5,016 nt of DNA from positions 1 to 5,016 of the forward strand of contig MENB01000118.1 of the NCBI GenBank assembly GCA_001768125.1, written 5' to 3'. The stretch's first letter is position 1. Every line of letters starts with the position of its first letter. The DNA comes from Armatimonadetes bacterium RBG_19FT_COMBO_69_19 (GTDB lineage: Bacteria; Sysuimicrobiota; Sysuimicrobiia; Sysuimicrobiales; Kaftiobacteriaceae). The notes under the pieces are model-generated. The model made no database searches and was not told the DNA's origin. It saw only the letters and a list, made by a program, of their open reading frames with translations. The translations under genes and the position numbers were made by a program. Below, piece after piece: positions 1 to 5,016 of the stretch.

Positions 1-42
1 CGTGAGCGGATAACCGCATAACGCGCGAGCCCAAGGCGGAGG
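1..42. other. Short region downstream of purR, no gene recognised
   Basis: These 42 bases follow the purR stop codon on the minus strand. They contain a short dyad at 6-17 (GCGG-ATAA-CCGC), too small and without a T-run to be called a terminator. An ATG on the minus strand at 19-17 has no ribosome-binding site, and its first codons do not resemble SpoVG, the protein that would be expected next by analogy with Bacillus. The window ends before anything can be decided. Confidence 0.4.
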
Positions 43-894
43 CTATCTGGCGGAGGCGGCCTCGAGGACGAAGCGGCTGGGGGCAATCTGGACTTCGCCC
101 TTCTCGTTCACGCCCTGGAAGTGCATGAGGGAGATGTAGCGGTCGATCATCTTCTCGCGCGGGCTCGGCGTTTCGATGAGGACGCCGATCCCGGCGACGT
201 CGGCCCGGAACTCGCGCATCAGGTCGTAGACGCCGCGCGCCGTGCCGCCCCCGCGCAGGAAGTCGTCGATGAAGAGGACCCGCGCGCCCGGGCTGATCGC
301 GCGCAGCGGCAGCGTCATCGACTGCACCGTGCGGGAGGAGCCCGAGAGGTAGTTCACGCTCACCGCGGGCCCGTCCGTGGCGTGCGTCCCGCGGCGGATC
401 GTGACAAGCGGGACGTCGAAGGCCCGGGCGGTCATGAGCGCCAGCGGAATACCCTTCACCTCCATCGTCAGCACGACATCGGGCCGGCTGTCCTCGAAGA
501 ACGCGGCGAAGGCCTCGCCCAGCGGCCCGGCATAGGACGGCGTCGAGATGAGGTCTGCGGTATACAGGAACCCGCCGGGCAGCACGCGCGAGGGGTCGCG
601 CAGACGAGCGCAGGCGTCCTCGACCAGGGTGCGGATGCGGTCGCGCTGCGGCGAGGGGAGGTAGCGCACGCCGCCCGCCGCGCCGGCGAGCGTCTCCACC
701 TTCCCGAGCTGGAACCGGTCGAAGGCCTGCCGCATGAACCCGAGGTCTTCACTGATCGTGGACTTCGCGGCGCCGAGCAGCTCGACGAACGTGCCGAGCG
801 AGAAGAGCCGGTGGGGCGCGTTGAGCAGGTGATGGGCCATCACCACCATCCGTTCCCCGCGGCGCAGCCTGCCCTCCCGCCGGCGCTCAACCAT
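43..894 (-). CDS. purR: PurR, PRPP-responsive purine operon repressor (Bacillus type)
   Basis: A 283-residue cytoplasmic DNA-binding repressor of the Bacillus PurR family, close to the 285 residues of B. subtilis PurR. Residues 1-75 are the winged-helix part: a basic start with RREGRL, then KSTISEDL at 44-51 and the GAAGGVRYLP turn at 71-80. Residues about 80-275 are a phosphoribosyltransferase-like domain, with LPGGFLYTADL at 105-115, KGIPLA at 147-152, VNYLSGSS at 180-187 and the PRPP-binding loop VLFIDDFLRGGGT at 206-218. In the family, PRPP bound at this loop releases the repressor from PurBox DNA upstream of purine genes. The ATG at 894 is preferred because the RREGRL segment matches the family N-terminus; Met16 is an alternative. 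The start lies 2 bases after the stop of the upstream transferase with no clear Shine-Dalgarno sequence, so translation is probably coupled. I see no PurBox in the window. Confidence 0.95.
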   Translation of the reverse strand: MVERRREGRLRRGERMVVMAHHLLNAPHRLFSLGTFVELLGAAKSTISEDLGFMRQAFDRFQLGKVETLAGAAGGVRYLPSPQRDRIRTLVEDACARLRDPSRVLPGGFLYTADLISTPSYAGPLGEAFAAFFEDSRPDVVLTMEVKGIPLALMTARAFDVPLVTIRRGTHATDGPAVSVNYLSGSSRTVQSMTLPLRAISPGARVLFIDDFLRGGGTARGVYDLMREFRADVAGIGVLIETPSPREKMIDRYISLMHFQGVNEKGEVQIAPSRFVLEAASAR

Positions 895-896
895 GG

Positions 897-1646
897 TCAG
901 CGCCGCTCAAGCGCAGTGCGGATGATCGCGAGGTTCTCGGGCTTCCCCACATCGACGTCCAAGGCCAGCTCGGGATCCGGCATGATCACCGCGCGCGCCG
1001 TGATCCCCAGCAGCTCCCGGACCTTCGCCTCCATCTCCTCGATCGTGAGCCGCCCCGAGGCGAACTTCATGACGATCGACCAGCCGAACAACTGCGCGAG
1101 CAGCCACGGCTTCTTGCGGGCCGCGAGGACGCGTTCGATGAAGGTCCGGACGCGATCGACGACGGCGGGGTTGAAGAGCATCACGCTGCCGCCGCAGAAC
1201 ATGCCTTCGACGACGCGCACGAACGTCTTGCGCGCCCCGGGGAACCGCTGCTCGATCGCGTCCTGGGGGACGATGGCGTAGTAGAAGTCGGCGCTGTCGT
1301 TCGCGCACGCGGCGAGGAAGTCTTCCACGACCGCGGGCGTGAGCAGCGGGATGTCCGAGGCCACGACGAGGACCGGATCGCGGGCGGCCAGCGCGCCAAG
1401 CGCCTGGACGACGTTGTCCATGATGCTGCCCTGGTCCGGCACGATGACTACGTCGGTGGACACGGCGCGGATCGGCGCCTCGGGTCCCACGACCGCGACG
1501 CGCCCTACCCCGCGCGCCCCCCGCAGCGCCGCCAGCACGTGGGCCAGGAGCGGCCGCCCGGCGACGTCCAGGAACCCCTTGTTGGCGATCGTGGGTTCCA
1601 GACCGGGCTCCGTCCCGCCCCCGGCCAGGACGATGGCGTCGGTCAC
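897..1646 (-). CDS. MobA/GlmU-like nucleotidyltransferase, substrate unknown
   Basis: A 249-residue, single-domain NTP transferase with a Rossmann-like fold. The nucleotide-binding start is AIVLAGGG at 4-11, followed by Lys23 and LDVAGRPLLAHVL at 26-38. VVASDIPLLT at 94-103 carries the probable metal-binding Asp98, and LDVDVGKPENL at 229-239 is the usual C-terminal closing motif. Family members join a nucleotide to a sugar phosphate, cofactor or similar acceptor; nothing here fixes the acceptor. The segment after LAGGG reads TEPGLEP and lacks the Arg common in GxGxR-type members, so it belongs to a divergent subgroup. There is no left-handed beta-helix, so it is not a full GlmU. IspD is also unlikely because its motifs are missing. 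The GTG start at 1646 overlaps the stop of the small frame upstream (GTGA), with AGGA too close to act as a normal ribosome-binding site. Its place between ispE and purR suggests a housekeeping or cell-envelope role, but that is inference. Confidence 0.85.
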   Translation of the reverse strand: MTDAIVLAGGGTEPGLEPTIANKGFLDVAGRPLLAHVLAALRGARGVGRVAVVGPEAPIRAVSTDVVIVPDQGSIMDNVVQALGALAARDPVLVVASDIPLLTPAVVEDFLAACANDSADFYYAIVPQDAIEQRFPGARKTFVRVVEGMFCGGSVMLFNPAVVDRVRTFIERVLAARKKPWLLAQLFGWSIVMKFASGRLTIEEMEAKVRELLGITARAVIMPDPELALDVDVGKPENLAIIRTALERR

Positions 1647-1741
1647 TTCCTGGCCATCGCCCCGCCGCTCATCCCCGAGGGGGTGATGTTATAGATGATG
1701 GCGGCGACCACCGCAAGGTAGTTCACGCCTGCCTCCGGCAT
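1643..1741 (-). CDS. Small ORF, 32 residues with hydrophobic core, coupled to transferase
   Basis: A short frame between ispE and the transferase, not a recognised family. It starts with ATG at 1741, 5 bases after a strong Shine-Dalgarno stretch (AAAGGGGGTG, 1756-1747), and its TGA stop overlaps the GTG start of the transferase. About 28 of 31 sense codons after the start end in G or C, like the neighbouring genes. The product begins MPEAGVNYLAV, has a hydrophobic stretch at about residues 5-19 and ends in a Gly/Met-rich, basic tail (GGAMARK). It could be a tiny single-span membrane protein. It could instead be a leader whose translation delivers ribosomes to the transferase, which lacks its own good ribosome-binding site. 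The NYLAV start vaguely recalls the first helix of DUF1761-type membrane proteins, so it might be a remnant; that is from memory and weak. Confidence 0.55.
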   Translation of the reverse strand: MPEAGVNYLAVVAAIIYNITPSGMSGGAMARK

Positions 1742-1746
1742 GGAGA

Positions 1747-1756
1747 CACCCCCTTT
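1747..1756 (-). promoter_or_regulatory. Strong ribosome-binding site before the small ORF
   Basis: AAAGGGGGTG on the minus strand lies 5 bases before an ATG at 1741. It sits in the 45-base gap after the ispE stop and is the only good Shine-Dalgarno sequence between ispE and purR. It therefore probably serves the small frame directly, and the transferase and purR by coupling. Confidence 0.6.
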
Positions 1757-1786
1757 GCCGTGTTGTCGTACCCTGCCTGCGCCGCG

Positions 1787-2698
1787 CTAGCGGCTCTCGG
1801 CGAACGTGCGCGTGATGTGGACGTCGACGTCCCCGAGCGCCCGCAGGTCGTCGGCCGTCTTCCGCGCCGCGGCCTCGTTGGCCATTAGCCCGAAGACGGT
1901 CGGCCCCGTGCCGCTCATGGACGCCCCGTAGGCTTCGCCCTTGAGGATGCGGGTCTTGAGATCCCGCACGAGGGGATGGTGGGACGCGATGGTGTCTTCG
2001 AAGACGTTGTGCAGGAGGCGCCCGACCTCGCGGACGTCCTCGCGCTTCATGGCCTCGACCATCGCCGCCGTATTGGGACGCGGGCCGGCCTCGCCGGCGG
2101 GCAACTGCCGGTACGCCCACGCCGTCGACACTTCCGTGCGCGGGCGGGCCAGCACGATCCAGGTCGTCGGCAGCGGGGGCAGGTACGTAATGCGCTCCCC
2201 CTTGCCGCGCGCGACCGCCCCGCCGCCTTCGAGGAAGAACGGCACGTCCGCGCCGAGCTTCGTGGCAAGGGCCAGCATCTCCCGGCCGTCCAGGCGCAGC
2301 TTCCACATCTGGGCCAGCCCGAGCAGCGTCACCGCCGCATCCGAGCTGCCGCCGCCGAGCCCTGCGGCCACCGGGATGCGCTTGGTGAGTTCGATCTGCA
2401 GCGGGCGCGTGACGCCGAACATCTCGCGCAGCATCTCGGCGGTCCGCGCCACCAGGTTGCGGTGATCGGTGGGCACGCTGCTGCCGTCCTGGACGACGAC
2501 CTCCGTGCCCGAACCGGCTTCCCGCAGCGTGATCGAGTCGTGGAGGGCGATCGTGTGCATGATCGACTCGATCTCGTGGTAGCCGTCCGGGCGCTCCTGG
2601 CCCACGTCGAGGGTGAGGTTCACCTTCGCGTACGCGTTCAGGTGAAGCTCCTTCACGGGCTTCCCTCCCTCCTGGCGCTTGCCGACCTCGACTGACAT
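1787..2698 (-). CDS. ispE: 4-diphosphocytidyl-2-C-methyl-D-erythritol kinase IspE
   Basis: A cytoplasmic GHMP-family kinase that phosphorylates CDP-methylerythritol in the MEP pathway to isopentenyl diphosphate. From the ATG at 2698 it has 303 residues. The substrate-site start AYAKVNLTLDV holds Lys25 (catalytic region of IspE). DGYHE follows at 38-42, the ATP-binding loop PVAAGLGGGSSDAA at 109-122, GADVPFF with catalytic-type Asp151, and the GHMP C-terminal motif GASMSGTGPT at 258-267. All key motifs are intact. Two starts compete. The ATG at 2698 has AGGGGAGGTG 8 bases upstream. A GTG at 2656 has AGGAGGGAGGG 6 bases upstream and gives 289 residues starting MKELHLNAYAK, which is the length and N-terminus of B. 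subtilis IspE. A GTG at 2707 overlaps the Shine-Dalgarno sequence and is rejected. It is the first gene of the leftward operon within this window. Confidence 0.95.
   Translation of the reverse strand: MSVEVGKRQEGGKPVKELHLNAYAKVNLTLDVGQERPDGYHEIESIMHTIALHDSITLREAGSGTEVVVQDGSSVPTDHRNLVARTAEMLREMFGVTRPLQIELTKRIPVAAGLGGGSSDAAVTLLGLAQMWKLRLDGREMLALATKLGADVPFFLEGGGAVARGKGERITYLPPLPTTWIVLARPRTEVSTAWAYRQLPAGEAGPRPNTAAMVEAMKREDVREVGRLLHNVFEDTIASHHPLVRDLKTRILKGEAYGASMSGTGPTVFGLMANEAAARKTADDLRALGDVDVHITRTFAESR
2663..2673 (-). promoter_or_regulatory. Internal ribosome-binding site for alternative ispE start
   Basis: AGGAGGGAGGG on the minus strand, 6 bases before the GTG at 2656. It is encoded partly by GGA and GGG codons, which are less typical of this gene. 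Together with the family-like protein start at 2656, this makes the GTG a serious candidate for the real or a second ispE start. Confidence 0.45.
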
Positions 2699-2706
2699 CA
2701 CAGGCA

Positions 2707-2716
2707 CACCTCCCCT
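2707..2716 (-). promoter_or_regulatory. Ribosome-binding site for the ispE ATG start
   Basis: AGGGGAGGTG on the minus strand matches the anti-Shine-Dalgarno sequence well and lies 8 bases before the ATG at 2698. It overlaps the upstream GTG at 2707, which is why that longer start was not chosen. Confidence 0.6.
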
Positions 2717-2783
2717 GGGATCTTCACGGCGCGGTGGTCGGAAACGGGCAGGAAGGGAGACGGGGCGCAGGACGACGGCACAG

Positions 2784-2791
2784 CCACGTGG
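2784..2791. repeat. 8-bp palindrome CCACGTGG in the intergenic region
   Basis: A perfect 8-bp palindrome in the presumed 5' leader of ispE, between the candidate leftward promoter and the ribosome-binding site. It could be an operator half or chance in GC-rich DNA. Nothing links it to a known regulator. Confidence 0.25.
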
Positions 2792-2821
2792 TGCGTGATA
2801 CGGGTTACCCCCTGCCCGAGG

Positions 2822-2843
2822 TAGGTATATACCACTTAGGTAT
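2822..2843. promoter_or_regulatory. AT-rich island with repeated TAGGTAT and palindrome; operator candidate
   Basis: TAGGTAT occurs at 2822-2828 and again at 2837-2843, a 15-bp period. A perfect 10-bp palindrome, GGTATATACC, lies at 2824-2833 over the first copy. This is one of the few AT-rich patches in the window and sits between the two divergent genes, overlapping the candidate -10 of the leftward promoter. It could bind a repressor or be the promoter's melting region. The bound protein is unknown. Confidence 0.4.
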
Positions 2844-2855
2844 CTTGCAGGCCAA
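2826..2855 (-). promoter_or_regulatory. Weak candidate promoter for the ispE operon
   Basis: On the minus strand TTGGCC (2855-2850, 4 of 6 matches to TTGACA) is followed after 18 bases by TATATA (2831-2826, 4 of 6 matches to TATAAT). Transcription would start near 2819, giving a leader of about 120 bases before the ispE ATG. The match is modest, and it is supported mainly by its position in the only AT-rich patch upstream of ispE. Confidence 0.3.
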
Positions 2856-2870
2856 CTCCTTGCACCTTCC

Positions 2871-2898
2871 TTGACAGGCCGACGCGATGCCGTATGAT
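2871..2898 (+). promoter_or_regulatory. Near-consensus sigma-70/sigma-A promoter for the LCP gene
   Basis: TTGACA (2871-2876, perfect) and TATGAT (2893-2898, 5 of 6) are separated by 16 bases. In such GC-rich DNA this is a strong match. Transcription would begin near 2904-2906. That places the ATG at 2887 upstream of the transcript start and argues against it as the LCP start codon. Confidence 0.7.
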
Positions 2899-2907
2899 AA
2901 GAGCGCC

Positions 2908-2933
2908 GTGCGCGGGGAGACCTCCCCGGGCAC
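2908..2933 (+). repeat. 26-nt inverted repeat at the predicted 5' end of the LCP transcript
   Basis: The arms GTGC-G-CGGGGAG and CTCCCCG-G-GCAC flank a 2-base centre, with a single G/G mismatch in each stem. As RNA it would form a strong hairpin (CGGGG/CCCCG around a six-base loop, extended by GTGC/GCAC) only a few bases after the predicted transcription start. It could protect the 5' end, mask translation, or act as a DNA operator just downstream of the promoter. There is no T-run after it, so it does not look like a terminator. Confidence 0.5.
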
Positions 2934-2964
2934 GGCTCGTGTCCACGATGCGCACGGCACGGTC

Positions 2965-4290
2965 ATGACCGACATGCCACCGACTCCACCGTCCGACACG
3001 CCCGCGACCCCTGCGGCAGGCACTCCCCCTGCGCCCCGCTCCGTCTGGCAGCGGCTCCGCACCCACTGGTGGCTGTACGCCCGCTACCTCGTGATCGGGC
3101 TGCCGGTGCTCGTCGTGGGACTCTTCGCGGGCTCGGCGTTGTACGTGTTTACCCACAGCGACGTCTTCACGGGCAGCCAGGTCGTGGACCGCCCCACGGA
3201 GGGGGCCCGCCCCTTCGCCTGGCCCCTGCGCCTCTCCCAACGCGTGAACGTCCTCGTCATCGGCGTGGACGTCACGCTCGACAACCGCCGCCAGGTCGTC
3301 AACGTCGCGCGCTCCGACACGCTGATGCTGCTCAGCTTCGATCCGCAGCGGAACCGTCTGAGCGGGCTCTCCATTCCGCGGGACACCCGCGCGACCATCC
3401 CCGGCGTGGGGGAGACGAAGATCAACGCCTCGTTCGCCTTCGGCGGCCCGTCGCTCACCGTGAAGACGGTGGAGCAGTTCCTCGGCGTCCCGGTGCATTA
3501 CTACGTGAAACTCGGCCCGCGCTCGTTTGCGCAAATCATCGATGCCGTCGGCGGGATCGAGGTCGACGTCGAGAAGGACATGAAGTATACGGACAACTGG
3601 GCCGGCCTGTTCATCAACCTCAAGAAGGGGCGGCAGGTCCTGAACGGCGAGCAGGCCACGCACTATATCCGCTTTCGCCGCGACGCGACGGGCGATATCG
3701 GGCGCGTCGGGCGGCAGCAGAAGCTCCTCCTCGCCCTGTTCGGCAAGCTGAAGTCCCCGGGCACGGTGCTCTCCGCGCCACAGCTGCTGCGCGCGTTCGC
3801 CGAGAACACGCAGACGAACCTGTCCATGACCGAGCTCATCACGCTGGGGATGTTCACCTCTCGGCTGGAGGGCGCCGACCTCAGCTTCCGCACCCTGCCC
3901 GGAACGTTCGGGCCGACCTACTGGGAGCCGGACCACGCGATGATCCGCCAGGCCCTGCTGGAGATGGTCTACGGCGTCACCCCCCAGACGCTCTCCGCCA
4001 CCGCCGTCGAGGTGCTGAACGGCAGCGGCGTGCCTGGGCTGGCGCGCCAGACCGCGCAGCGGCTGGAGCGGCTGGGCTTCCGGATCGTGCGGGTGGACAC
4101 GGCGGCGTCCGTCGTGCCGCGGACGATGATCATCGACCGCAGCGGGCGGACGGAGGTCGCGCAGTTGCTGGCCGAGCTGCTGGGGAGCAAAGACATCACG
4201 CACGAAGCCGGCGGAGGGGCCGACATCACCGTGCTCGTCGCCCGGGATGTCGCGGGGCACTTCACGCCACTGCGCACGTCCAAGCGCTAG
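2965..4290 (+). CDS. LytR-CpsA-Psr (LCP) family glycopolymer ligase with LytR_C domain
   Basis: A membrane-anchored enzyme of the family that transfers lipid-linked glycopolymers (teichoic acids, capsule, arabinogalactan) to peptidoglycan. From ATG 2965 it has 441 residues. A Pro-rich cytoplasmic tail (about 4-24) is followed by one membrane span at about 41-62. The extracellular LCP domain is at about 94-260, with NVLVIGVD at 95-102, RSDTLMLLS at 116-124, SIPRDTR at 136-142, KINASFAFGG at 152-161, DAVGGIEVDV at 193-202, YIRFRR at 234-239 and DIGRVGRQQ at 244-252. The Arg and Asp residues that hold the pyrophosphate and metal are present. A LytR_C domain follows at about 346-429 (AVEVLNGSGVPGLA). 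The frame is open back to an ATG at 2887, but that overlaps the promoter; the GTG at 2908 would be almost leaderless. The ATG at 2965 lacks a clear ribosome-binding site, so the start is uncertain. The polymer substrate cannot be told. Confidence 0.92.
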   Translation: MTDMPPTPPSDTPATPAAGTPPAPRSVWQRLRTHWWLYARYLVIGLPVLVVGLFAGSALYVFTHSDVFTGSQVVDRPTEGARPFAWPLRLSQRVNVLVIGVDVTLDNRRQVVNVARSDTLMLLSFDPQRNRLSGLSIPRDTRATIPGVGETKINASFAFGGPSLTVKTVEQFLGVPVHYYVKLGPRSFAQIIDAVGGIEVDVEKDMKYTDNWAGLFINLKKGRQVLNGEQATHYIRFRRDATGDIGRVGRQQKLLLALFGKLKSPGTVLSAPQLLRAFAENTQTNLSMTELITLGMFTSRLEGADLSFRTLPGTFGPTYWEPDHAMIRQALLEMVYGVTPQTLSATAVEVLNGSGVPGLARQTAQRLERLGFRIVRVDTAASVVPRTMIIDRSGRTEVAQLLAELLGSKDITHEAGGGADITVLVARDVAGHFTPLRTSKR

Positions 4291-4294
4291 CCGT
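4291..4294. other. 4-bp gap between convergent genes, no terminator
   Basis: The LCP stop TAG (4288-4290) and the aminotransferase stop (minus strand, 4297-4295) are 4 bases apart. No hairpin followed by a T-run is visible on either strand nearby. Transcripts of both genes must therefore end inside the opposite gene or by a factor-dependent mechanism. Confidence 0.6.
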
Positions 4295-5016
4295 TCATCC
4301 GGTCGTCGTCAGCGTTGGCAGGCGCCTGCGGACGAGGCGCGCCAGCCGCCGGATCCCTTCGTCGATGTTCGCCTCCGAAGGAAACGAGAAGTTCAGCCGC
4401 AGCGTGTTCTTCCCCCCGCCGTCGGCGTGGAAGCCGGAGCCGGCGACGTAAGCCACGCCTTCCTCTTCGACCGCTGGGCGCAGCAGCTGCTCGGCATCCA
4501 TCCCCTCCGGCAGGCGCACCCACAGGAACAGCCCGCCCGCCGGACGCGTCCAGGTCACCCCGTCCGGCATCTCGCGCGCGAGCGTGTCCAGCATCACGTC
4601 CCGCTTGCGGCGGTACAGCGCGGTGATCTGCGGGATCCGCTCGGGCAGGTGTCCCCGCGCGCAGAACTCGGCGGCGATGGCCTGGGTGAAGGCGGGGCAG
4701 CAGAGATCCATCCCCTGCTTCGCCGTGACGAACGACTGGATGATCTCGCCTCGCGCGGCGATCCAGGCGATGCGCATCCCGGGGCACAGCGTCTTACTGA
4801 AGGTGGATAGGTAGATCACGCGCCCGTCCCGGTCCAGTGCGGCGAGCGGGGGCGGCGCCGTCCCCTCGAACCGCAGTTCGCGGTAGGGGCTGTCCTCGAC
4901 GACGAGCAGGTGGTGCGCCCGCGCGAGGTCCAGGACGGCCTGCCGGCGCGGGCCGCTCAGCGTCACGCCCGAGGGATTCTGGAAGTCGGGGACGGCGTAG
5001 AGCAGCTTCACGCGCT
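4295..5016 (-). CDS. PLP-dependent aminotransferase, class I/II (LysN/MocR-like), 5' end cut off
   Basis: The C-terminal 240 or so residues of a fold-type I aminotransferase; the frame is open to the window edge, so the start lies beyond 5016. Counting from the GTG at 5011, which is internal: PDFQNPSG at 8-15 (Asn12 near the PLP ring), VVEDSPYREL at 37-46 with Asp40 pairing the PLP nitrogen and Tyr43, STFSKTLCPGMR at 69-80 with the PLP Schiff-base Lys73 and phosphate-binding Arg80, GGLFLWVRLP at 159-168, and LRLNFS at 204-209 with the carboxylate-binding Arg205. The pattern is that of LysN-type 2-aminoadipate or broad amino acid aminotransferases. About 150-170 residues are missing. An N-terminal GntR-type DNA-binding domain, as in MocR regulators, cannot be excluded. 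The substrate is unknown. Confidence 0.9.
   Translation of the reverse strand, partial: RVKLLYAVPDFQNPSGVTLSGPRRQAVLDLARAHHLLVVEDSPYRELRFEGTAPPPLAALDRDGRVIYLSTFSKTLCPGMRIAWIAARGEIIQSFVTAKQGMDLCCPAFTQAIAAEFCARGHLPERIPQITALYRRKRDVMLDTLAREMPDGVTWTRPAGGLFLWVRLPEGMDAEQLLRPAVEEEGVAYVAGSGFHADGGGKNTLRLNFSFPSEANIDEGIRRLARLVRRRLPTLTTTG

Noticed and set aside
6..17. Possible terminator hairpin after purR
   Set aside because: Only a 4-bp stem and no T-run; insufficient to call a terminator.
985..1006. Inverted repeat GATCAC...GTGATC within the transferase gene
   Set aside because: Short 6-bp arms within conserved coding sequence and GC-rich alternating bases; likely chance.
121..1281. 386-codon plus-strand frame across purR and the transferase
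   Set aside because: Antisense to two well-supported genes, without family motifs. It has a biased composition and crosses their gene boundary.
2708..2886. Possible tRNA, riboswitch or T-box in the divergent intergenic region
   Set aside because: No cloverleaf, no conserved riboswitch core and no T-box-type sequence could be traced on either strand; promoter-like elements and short repeats explain it better.
2805..3062. 85-codon minus-strand frame covering the divergent promoter region
   Set aside because: It overlaps the start of the LCP gene and the promoter, has no ribosome-binding site, and its sequence resembles nothing known.
2836..4260. 474-codon open frame antisense to the LCP gene
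   Set aside because: Its translation is Arg/Ala/Asp/Gly-rich low-complexity with no recognisable domain. It mirrors a clear LCP gene and is an artefact of few stop codons in GC-rich DNA.
3069..4451. 460-codon frame on the plus strand, shifted against the LCP gene
   Set aside because: Arg/Ala/Gly-rich composition typical of an off-frame translation, and it runs through the LCP stop into the oppositely oriented aminotransferase gene.

Overview
This 5 kb window is GC-rich (by eye about two thirds G+C) and densely coding. It looks chromosomal, from a Gram-positive-type (Terrabacteria) lineage. A Bacillus-type PurR repressor, the ispE-to-purR gene order and a LytR-CpsA-Psr wall ligase point to a high-GC or deep-branching Bacillota or a related uncultured phylum. 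The exact taxon cannot be fixed from the sequence alone.

Layout. A leftward operon occupies about 2698 down to 43: ispE (isoprenoid precursor synthesis), then an unlisted 32-codon reading frame with a strong ribosome-binding site, then a MobA/GlmU-like nucleotidyltransferase, then purR. The last three are tightly packed: the small frame and the transferase overlap as GTGA, and purR starts 2 bases after the transferase stop. In Bacillus the run ispE-purR is followed by spoVG, glmU and prs, so the operon may continue past base 1, but this window does not show it.

Bases 2699-2870 form a divergent control region. It holds a near-consensus sigma-70/sigma-A promoter firing rightward, a weaker candidate firing leftward, an AT-rich island with a repeated 7-mer and a perfect palindrome, and a strong hairpin at the predicted 5' end of the rightward transcript. 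The rightward gene (about 2965-4290) is an LCP-family protein with a C-terminal LytR_C domain, which probably attaches polymers to peptidoglycan.

An aminotransferase of fold type I (LysN/MocR-like C-terminal part) runs leftward from beyond base 5016 to 4295. It converges on the LCP gene with only 4 bases between the stop codons.

Most of the window is ordinary housekeeping sequence. The items most worth a second look are the tiny coupled reading frame at 1643-1741, the transferase inserted between ispE and purR, and the compact divergent promoter region. I saw no mobile element, CRISPR array, tRNA or rRNA.
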